Under the pieces are notes generated by a model, which was given only the letters and a program-made list of their open reading frames with translations, was not told the origin of the DNA and ran no database searches. Positions 38,107 through 45,800 of a stretch of 64,000 nucleotides of DNA are shown in pieces; position 1 is the stretch's first letter, and each line of letters starts with the position of its first letter. Origin of the DNA: an uncultured Myxococcales bacterium. Its GTDB lineage: Bacteria > Myxococcota_A > UBA9042. The position numbers and the translations under genes were made by a program. The stretch spans positions 51,637 to 115,636 of the forward strand of contig CAJBNH010000122.1 of assembly GCA_903955385.1 (NCBI GenBank). Reading direction: 5' to 3'.

Positions 38107-38949
38107 TCACTCCGCGTGCAGGCGCAGCGAGAAGTCGGCCGCGGTAACGGAGTGCGTCAGGGCTCCAACCGAGATCAGGTTCACGCCCGTCGCAGCCACG
38201 ACGTTCACGCGGTCCAGCGTCATGTTGCCGCTGGCCTCGAGCAGGGCCCGACCGGCCACGAGCTGCACCGCCTGTCGCAGCTGGTCCAGCGTCATGTTGT
38301 CCAGCAGGATGGCCTCGGCACCGGCCGTCAGCGCCTCTTGCAGGTCGGCAAGGCTCTCGACCTCGACCTCGACCTTCAGCAGGTGCGACCCCACCGCCCT
38401 TGCACCGAGCACCGCCGCTGTGATTGAACCAGCAGCCAACGTATGGTTTTCCTTGATCAATACTCCCGCGTCCAACGCCGTGCGGTGGTTCACGCCGCCG
38501 CCCGTCCGCACCGCGTATTTGTCCAGTGAGCGGAAGCCCGGCAGGGTCTTGCGCGTGTCGGCGATGCGCGTGGGGTACGGGCGCACAGCATCGACGAAGG
38601 CGCGGGTCTGGGTCGCAATGCCGCTCAACCGCTGCAGGAAGTTCAAGGCGGTGCGCTCGGCGGTCAGGATCGACGCCAGTCGGCCGCCGACCTCGAGGAC
38701 CGGCGCGCCGGCCGCCACCGCCGTCCCTTCGGCACATAGCAGCCGCACCGTCAGCGCAGGGTCGACCCGGTGCATGACCAGAGCGAACAACGGCAGACCG
38801 CACACGACGGCGTCTGACTTGGCGCGCACGGTGGCCCGTCCCTGCTGCTCGGGTCCAATGGTGGCGAGCGTCGCGTGGTCGCCCGTGCCGATGTCCTCAG
38901 CCAGCGCCAGATCGACAAGCGTGCGGACGGGGGGACTGTCGAACCACAT
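38107..38949 (-). CDS. nadC: Nicotinate-nucleotide pyrophosphorylase (carboxylating)
   Basis: The 280-aa enzyme converts quinolinate plus PRPP to nicotinate mononucleotide in NAD synthesis. Family features are EDIGTGDHA near the N-terminus, ALNFLQRLSGIAT, TRKTLPG and AVGSHLLKVEVEVE. Length is typical. It is the 5' gene of a cofactor run nadC-birA-coaX-queE. Confidence 0.93.
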   Translation of the reverse strand: MWFDSPPVRTLVDLALAEDIGTGDHATLATIGPEQQGRATVRAKSDAVVCGLPLFALVMHRVDPALTVRLLCAEGTAVAAGAPVLEVGGRLASILTAERTALNFLQRLSGIATQTRAFVDAVRPYPTRIADTRKTLPGFRSLDKYAVRTGGGVNHRTALDAGVLIKENHTLAAGSITAAVLGARAVGSHLLKVEVEVESLADLQEALTAGAEAILLDNMTLDQLRQAVQLVAGRALLEASGNMTLDRVNVVAATGVNLISVGALTHSVTAADFSLRLHAE

Positions 38950-38959
38950 GACGTAACTC

Positions 38960-40324
38960 CTAGATTTTGTAACACACTTCGTAGGGACCGCACTTCAGGC
39001 AGATGCCGGCACAGGGCTTCTTGCCACAGCTCTCGTTGCCGCCCGTGGCCTGGGGCGCACACTGGCCGCTGTTCGTGCACAAGCCGGTCAGCGTCTGCGG
39101 GGGGCACGCTCCGATCGAGATCGTCGTCTGGCAAGGCACGTTTGCAGTAGGCAGGCACTTGCCGCTCCAGCACGATCCGGCGGGGCACAAGCCGCTTCCG
39201 GACGGGCAGGGCGAACCGTTGATGTCGCCGTGCAAACAGCCGACCGATGGGTCACACGAGTCTTGCGTGCAAGCGTTGCCATCGTCGCAGTTGCGGGGTT
39301 GGCCGGGGGCGCACTGGCCGTTCACACACTGGTCACCTTGCGTGCACTCGTTGCCGTCCTGGCACGGGCCTGCTCCCTTGACGTGCGCGCACTGGCCGCC
39401 TTGGCAGATGTCGATCGTGCAGGGCAGGCCGTCATCGGGGCACAGCGGGCCGTCCTTGGGCGGGTGGGCGCAAGTGCCGTTGTCGCAATAGTCCAACGTG
39501 CATGGTTGGCCGTCGTCGGCACACGCCGAGCCGTTCAGGACGGACGGATGGGCGCACACCCCAGCCTCGCAGGCGTCGTGGGTGCAGGCGTTGCCATCCT
39601 CCAGACACGACAATCCGGTCAAGGCTACATGGGTGCAGCCGATGACCGGGTCGCAGGCGTCGGTGGTGCACGCGTTCTGGTCGTCGCACTGCAGCGGATT
39701 GCCGCCCAAGCACTTGCCGCCAAAGCACTTGTCGGTTTGGGTGCAAGCCGTGCCGTCGTCGCAAGGGACGTCATTGATCTGCACGGATTGGCAGGCGGCA
39801 CCCTGGCAGCCGTCCAACGTGCAGGGCGAACCGTCGTCGCACGAGACTGCCTTCCAGCCGATGCCGTCAAAGCACTCCGCAAGCGTACTGGCGTTGACGC
39901 AGGCTTTCTGTCCTGGTGGGCAGCTGGCCGTCAAACAGGTGCCGCTGACGCATACCTGAGGCAAGCCCAACGAGCCGGGAAGACTGCAGTCGGCCACCAC
40001 GGTGACGACCAGACCTGTGGCGTCGCACTTCTTGGCCGTGGCGCCGTCGCACCAGGTAGAGCCGGGCGTGCACACCGGCGCCGGAACATCGGGAGCGGAA
40101 TCCACCGGGACGTCAGGGGTGTCCACAACCGCGTCCCCGGCAGTGGCATCGGTCGATCCGTCCGTCAGCACAGCGTCGGTGGCCGTCAGACCATCGGGCA
40201 TGGCAACTGCGTCGGCCTCATCCAGCAGCGTGGGGATCGGCGCATCGACAGACGTCGAGCAGGCCGTCAGCGCGACTGCGGCGGCGAGTAGCAGAAGTGC
40301 GTTGAAAAACCGTTGGGTCGTCAT
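38960..40324 (-). CDS. Lipoprotein with Cys-rich repeat modules
   Basis: The 454-aa protein has a lipoprotein signal ending ALTACS. An acidic tether of about 60 residues follows, rich in Asp, Thr, Val and Ala with no Cys. Then come about eight Cys-rich modules of roughly 35-40 residues (CDDGTACTQTDKCFGGKC, CDDQNACTTDAC, CDDGNACTQDSC), each Asp-rich. These resemble the Cys-rich repeats of large myxobacterial surface proteins and should be disulfide-bonded and calcium-binding. The C-terminus ends in further paired Cys (SCGKKPCAG, KCGPYEVCYKI). It probably acts at the cell surface. I chose the ATG at 40324, since the longer frame is unlike a signal. Confidence 0.7.
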   Translation of the reverse strand: MTTQRFFNALLLLAAAVALTACSTSVDAPIPTLLDEADAVAMPDGLTATDAVLTDGSTDATAGDAVVDTPDVPVDSAPDVPAPVCTPGSTWCDGATAKKCDATGLVVTVVADCSLPGSLGLPQVCVSGTCLTASCPPGQKACVNASTLAECFDGIGWKAVSCDDGSPCTLDGCQGAACQSVQINDVPCDDGTACTQTDKCFGGKCLGGNPLQCDDQNACTTDACDPVIGCTHVALTGLSCLEDGNACTHDACEAGVCAHPSVLNGSACADDGQPCTLDYCDNGTCAHPPKDGPLCPDDGLPCTIDICQGGQCAHVKGAGPCQDGNECTQGDQCVNGQCAPGQPRNCDDGNACTQDSCDPSVGCLHGDINGSPCPSGSGLCPAGSCWSGKCLPTANVPCQTTISIGACPPQTLTGLCTNSGQCAPQATGGNESCGKKPCAGICLKCGPYEVCYKI

Positions 40325-40441
40325 GGACTTGCCTTGGTGCACAGGTCGCTGCAAAGCGACGCCCGGGGGGAGCGCTTGGCAAGGGTATCGCCCCCGCACC
40401 GTGGGGACAAGGAACCGCGCCGATCGCGGGTCGTCTTGCCG

Positions 40442-42880
40442 TCAAGGCCCTGTGCGCGGGGTCACAGCCGGGTCCGACGACTCGACTTCGACAACCACAC
40501 GGGACCGCTCTTTCCCCTGCTGCACGCCGATTTCGTGTCGGCCCGCCCGCAGTCCCCACTCGACCGGCTGCTCGACGGGCACGGGCGGCCCCCACGGGGC
40601 GGCATCGACGAACCACTGCACCATGCCCGGCGCGGTCGAAATGGCGCGCAGGCGAACCGTCTGGGTCCGGTCGGGCAACCTGGAGTCGCGGTAGAACACC
40701 GCCCCCGCGTGCGGTTCCAGAATCCGCAGCGTACCTGTTCCGGTCGCGGTGCTTGCCGCCGGGTCCGCGCCTGTGACGCCTTCTGCAAGTCCGCACAGCG
40801 GCGAGGTTTCGCGTGGCATCAGCGGCAGGCCCGACTGCTGCGCCCAAGCCTGATACTCGGGCGGCAGGTCGACCACGATGCGGGAAGACACGTGCTCCGG
40901 CGGGCAAGCTGGGGGCGCGAGCAGGCCGTTGCGGGCGTCCAACTGGAGCTTGCGGTGCACCGAACACGGTCCCGGCACCGACCCTGCCGTGAACCACTCG
41001 GTGGCGTGCGTGCCGCAAAGGTTGGTCGCCAGCCCACCCGACAGCGGGCAGATGTCGCGCTGTTCCATGTGTTCCGGCACCGAGAAGCCGCTGCCGTTGT
41101 CCCGCCCCGCGATGGCGAACATCACGTCGTGCCACAGGGGACCGGCGCCCGTCACGCCCGAGACGTCTTGCATCGGTGCTCCGTCGAAGTTGCCGACCCA
41201 GACGCCGACCGTCCAGCGAGGTGTCGCACCGACGGCCCAGTTGTCGCGAAAACCCTTGGAAGTTCCTGTCTTGACAGCCACAGGGAAGGGCAGTTCCAGC
41301 GGACCTCCGCGCCCGAACGCGACTTGGCGCGCCGCCGGATCCGACAGGATGTCCAACACCAGAAACGCGGACTGCGCGGAAAACACGCGTCGCGGTGCGC
41401 CAGTGGGCAGCTTGGCCAGTCCGCCGTCGGCCAGCACCAAGGCGTCCAGCCAGCGCGGTTCCAGATGCACGCCAGCTCGCGCCAGCGTCGCAAAGGCGCC
41501 CGTCAGCTCCAGCAGCGTCACTTCGCCGTTGCCCAGCGTCAGCGCAAGGCCGTAGTGCTCAGGGTCCCGCCACAGCGACGCAAAGCCCAGATCCTTCAAC
41601 GACGCTTGCAGTCGCGGCACTCCCAGCCGTTCGGTCAGCCGCACCGCCGCAATGTTGTTCGACGTGCCCAGCGCGATCCGTGCCCGCAGGGGACCTGCGA
41701 ATTTCAGACCGTAATTACGCGGCGCCCAGTGCCCCTGCGGCGTGTCGAAGTGCGACTCGAGATCCGGCAGCAGCGTCGCCGCCGTAGCGCCGGTGTCGAA
41801 AGCTGTGGCGTAGGTGAACGGCTTCAGCGCCGATCCGGGCTGTCGCAGGGCGGTCGCGCCGTTGTTGGCACCCAGGTGGTTGGGGTCTCGGTAGGCGCGT
41901 GAGCCGATCATCGCCCGTACCTCACCCGTCGCGTTGTCGATCACCACCACCGCGGCGTTGCCGACCTGCCGACTCGCCAGCCGACGCAAATGCCGCTCAA
42001 GCAGAGGCGCGACGCGGGCTTGCAGGGCGGCGTCCAGTGTGGTGCGGATTTGCACGGGCCGCAGCGGAATCAACGGCGCCAGTTGCGAGGCCACGAAGTC
42101 CGCGAAGTGCGGGGCGCCCCGCGCGGGCGACGGCGTCAGCACCCGGATCGGCTGGTCCAGCGCGGTGCGCCACGCGGTTTCGCTGACGACACCCTGTTCT
42201 CGCATCGTGTGCAGCAGTGCCCGCTGCGCCGGAATCGCCCGGTTCGGGTGTTGCAGCGGGTCGAGACGCCCTGGGGACCGCGGCAGCACGGCCAGATAGG
42301 CGGCCTCGGCGAGCGTCAAGTCCTTGGCCGGCTTGCCGAAATAGGTGCGCGCCGCCTCTTCTGCTCCGCGCACCAACGCGCCATAGGGCACGTAGTTCAG
42401 GTACCACTCGAGGATCTGCGCCTTCTCGAACCGCGCTTCCAGATGCAGTGCCGTCAGCGCCTCCACCGCCTTGGGCCCCAGCGTCCTTGCCCTCGGTTGC
42501 ATCAGCTTGACGGTCTGTTGCGTGATCGTCGACGCCCCCGAAGTCACCCGACCCGCGGTCAGGTTGCCCAAGGCCGCCCGCGCGATGGCGACTGGATCGA
42601 CGCCGGGGTGGTGCCAGAAGCGCTTGTCCTCCAGCGTCAGCGTCGCTTGCACCAGATCAGCCGAGATGTCGGAGAGCCGCACGTGGCGCGCCCGCGTTCC
42701 CAGCAGGCCGGTGTACTCGCGCAACGGGTGGCCGGTGCGGTCTTGCAGGGGCGTCGAGCCGTAGCACTCGCGCAGCAACCGCTCCGGATCGTCGGGGGCC
42801 AGCCAGCCACCGCGCAGGAAGACCCACGCCCCGACCAGGGCGGCGATCAGGGTAAGCCAGCGCAAGCCTTTGCGGGTCAT
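40442..42880 (-). CDS. pbpC: Penicillin-binding protein 1C
   Basis: The 812-aa protein has one membrane anchor, then a transglycosylase domain with catalytic Glu in EDKRFWHHPGVD. The transpeptidase domain follows with Ser350-x-x-Lys353 (GSALKPF), the SxN motif in TSNNIAAV and KTGTS (Lys537). A C-terminal BiPBP_C domain of about 90 residues completes the PBP1C type. It polymerises and may cross-link peptidoglycan in the periplasm. Two bases separate its start from the alpha-2-macroglobulin stop, the classic pbpC-A2M pairing. Confidence 0.93.
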   Translation of the reverse strand: MTRKGLRWLTLIAALVGAWVFLRGGWLAPDDPERLLRECYGSTPLQDRTGHPLREYTGLLGTRARHVRLSDISADLVQATLTLEDKRFWHHPGVDPVAIARAALGNLTAGRVTSGASTITQQTVKLMQPRARTLGPKAVEALTALHLEARFEKAQILEWYLNYVPYGALVRGAEEAARTYFGKPAKDLTLAEAAYLAVLPRSPGRLDPLQHPNRAIPAQRALLHTMREQGVVSETAWRTALDQPIRVLTPSPARGAPHFADFVASQLAPLIPLRPVQIRTTLDAALQARVAPLLERHLRRLASRQVGNAAVVVIDNATGEVRAMIGSRAYRDPNHLGANNGATALRQPGSALKPFTYATAFDTGATAATLLPDLESHFDTPQGHWAPRNYGLKFAGPLRARIALGTSNNIAAVRLTERLGVPRLQASLKDLGFASLWRDPEHYGLALTLGNGEVTLLELTGAFATLARAGVHLEPRWLDALVLADGGLAKLPTGAPRRVFSAQSAFLVLDILSDPAARQVAFGRGGPLELPFPVAVKTGTSKGFRDNWAVGATPRWTVGVWVGNFDGAPMQDVSGVTGAGPLWHDVMFAIAGRDNGSGFSVPEHMEQRDICPLSGGLATNLCGTHATEWFTAGSVPGPCSVHRKLQLDARNGLLAPPACPPEHVSSRIVVDLPPEYQAWAQQSGLPLMPRETSPLCGLAEGVTGADPAASTATGTGTLRILEPHAGAVFYRDSRLPDRTQTVRLRAISTAPGMVQWFVDAAPWGPPVPVEQPVEWGLRAGRHEIGVQQGKERSRVVVEVESSDPAVTPRTGP

Positions 42881-42882
42881 GG

Positions 42883-45800
42883 CTATTCGATCGTCAGCGT
42901 AGTCGGCGCCGACGTGCCGAACACCTCAGGCCGGTACATCGCTTCGGCCTTGGCTCCGGGAGCCGTGAACTGGCCGCGCACGGCCGCTCGGGCGACGTAA
43001 GTGAACACGTGCAGGCCCTGAGGCATCCGATTCACGAAGAAGCGCACTTCGTTTCCGGCCAGCTGACCCGAAGATGCCGAAGTGCTCGACTGCACTTGAG
43101 CAACTTTCGACAGCAACTGGTCGCCCAGGTTGGCGAACTGCCGCTCGATGCCGCGCGAGCCGGTGGCGAGGTCGAAGTCCACGGGCTCCAGACCCGCGGG
43201 CAGCCGGTCCACGATCGCCACATACGGCCGCGCAGCGTCGGCCAGCACGTACAGCGTCACCAGCACCGGGTCACCGCGCTTGAGCGTCCCCGCTTGCACA
43301 CCCGAAGCCAGATTGACCGAACGACTTACGAAGAAGCCCGCGTTCTTGGCCACTTGGGAAATCGCGGTGGGGGCGTATTCGTAGCGCACGCCGTAGTACA
43401 GCGCGCCGGTTCCCTTCTTCTGGAACTGCAACCGCACCAAGCCACCGGGCAGGTCCGCCTGCGGCACAAAGGTGTTGGCGACGTCGAGCGTGCGCTGCTG
43501 CCACGCACCCGTGGCCAATCGCTTGTCGCCCAAGAAGACGCCCCACGCGAAGTCCGGTTCCTGACGTTCCGATGCCGAGAACCAGCGCGCCAAGCCCTTC
43601 AACGCCCAAGCATTGTCCTGCGTGCTGCTGAAGGGATCGCCGTTCTTGTGCGCGATCAGCCAGCGTCCAACTCGCATCGCCAGCGGGTGCCCGGGGTCGA
43701 CCTGCACCATCAGGTTCAAAAGCATCGCATTGGTGCGGACTTCGCTGGGCCAGAGCTCGAGCAGGTCATCGCCCGCCGGCTCCGCCAGATGCGAGGTCTC
43801 GCCATCGACGTGAAGCTTCTTCGTCAGCTCGTCCAGCATCTCCGCGGCCCGCGCCGCTCCCCGTGCGCCGTCGCCTGCCAACAGTGCTTGCGCAAGCAGC
43901 AGCGCCGCCGACGGTGGCAGGGTGGCCCGCTTGCCGTACAGCTCATCCAGATAGCCCGCAGCAGGTTGGCCGACGGTGCTCAATGCCGCCAGCATCAGCG
44001 CCCGCATGGCGTCGAACGCGATCGTGGACCCGTACTGCGACCGCTGGTCGGAAGCCAGCTTGCCCCGCAGCCACGTCGCACCACCTTGGAACACGGCGGG
44101 ATCCACTGCATAGCCGCGCTGGCTGGCGTCGTGCAGCACCATCAATGCCCATGCTGTTGCCGGAGCATCCGCCACGGTCTCGTCCGGCCACAAGGCGAAC
44201 CCACCGTCGCGTCGCACCGCCATCAGCTTGGCCACGGCCGCCTCAGCGTGGCCGTGAACAGTGGCGGCGCGCTGCGGGAACATCTTGAACTGCTTATTGA
44301 ATTGCTCCACATACAACAACGCCAGCAGCTGGGACGCCACTTGCTCCGTGCAGCCGTAGGGGTACGCGATCAACGCCTCGATGCCCTGTTCCAGCCCCAC
44401 CGCGCCGGTAGCACTGGTCGTGATGTGCAGGCCGCCAGCCTGGCCCTCGATGCCTGTGGCCTTGGCGAATGCCTCGTCGCGGGTGGTCTGGGCGATGCCA
44501 TAGGTCGCCACGGCTTCCAGCGGCTTGGGATCGACGACCATGACCGTCTCCTGGACGGCGTCCGCAGCGTCGGCGGGACCCTGAGGGCCTGGCGTCGCCT
44601 TGAAGAACAGCGTGCCGGACCCAGCCACGCGCGCGTGCACGCGGAAGGTGAACTCGCGGCTCTCGCCCGCCTTGAGCTCCAATGCCTGCTGCGCCGCTCC
44701 CACGACAGCGAGCGCCCCCTCGGTTCCCAGCGCGAGCTGACCCGAGACGCCCTTGTCCGTCGTGTTCCGCACCGTCAGCGCCGCCTCGAACTGGTCGCCC
44801 ACGCGCGCGGTGTTCGGCACTGACGTCAGCAGCATCAGGGGCTTGTCGACCTGCAGCGTGGCCTCGCCGTTGCCGAAGTCGGTCGGACCGTCGATGGCGA
44901 CCGCCATGATGCGGTACGTGGTCAGGTTGTCGGGCAGCGTGAATTTCGCAATTGCGCGGCCGTTGGAGTCGGTCTGTAGCGCGCCCTCCCAGAAAGCCAC
45001 ATCACGGAACTTGCTGCGGTATTCTCCGCCGGCCTCGCCGCCGCCGCCGCCGGTTTCGCCCTTGTCTTCGTCCACCGGGTTGCGCACCAACTCGTCGATG
45101 GTGGCGTAGTTGCGGACGCCCAAGGCGACCGGCGCGTACAGGTACGCCATCGGGTCGGGGGTCGTGCGGCCGGTCAAGGCCAGGACGCCTTCGTCGACGG
45201 CGAACACCGTGACTTCAGACGGGCGCGGCTGGCCGACGGCATTCTTCACCTGCACGACCACTTCCATCGCCTGACCGGGCTTGGCGCGTGCTGAGCTGGG
45301 CTTGACCTCGACCTGCAGCTTGCGGTCGCTCGAGTCCACGGCTATCTCGACGTACCCGAGCCGGATCGAGGGAGCGCCCGTGTCCTTCGAGGCCGCAACG
45401 CCGGCGGTTCGACGCGGGGCAAAGGCCAGCACCGACACGAAGAAGTTCGGTTGGTGGCGGGCTTCGATCGGAATCTCCAGCGTCGTCGCGCTGTCACCCA
45501 GCGTCACCAGACGGGAGCGCAGGATGCCGTCGCGCTCTTCGGTCACGATGGCCTTCGACCCGGGCACCGGGTTCTTGACCAGAATCTTTGCCGTCTCGCC
45601 GATGCGGTACGTCTTCTTGTCGGCGATCAGCAGCCCCTCTTCGTCGTTGGGATTCCACGTGACCTCGCCCTTGCCATAGGCCCACAGCCCCAGCGAGGAC
45701 TTCGACGTGCGTCCCTGCTTGTCCTTCGCCGTCACGACCAGGATGTGGTAGCCGCTGGCGGCGGGCGTCAGTGTGCAAGCGACGGGCTCGGCGGCCGAGG

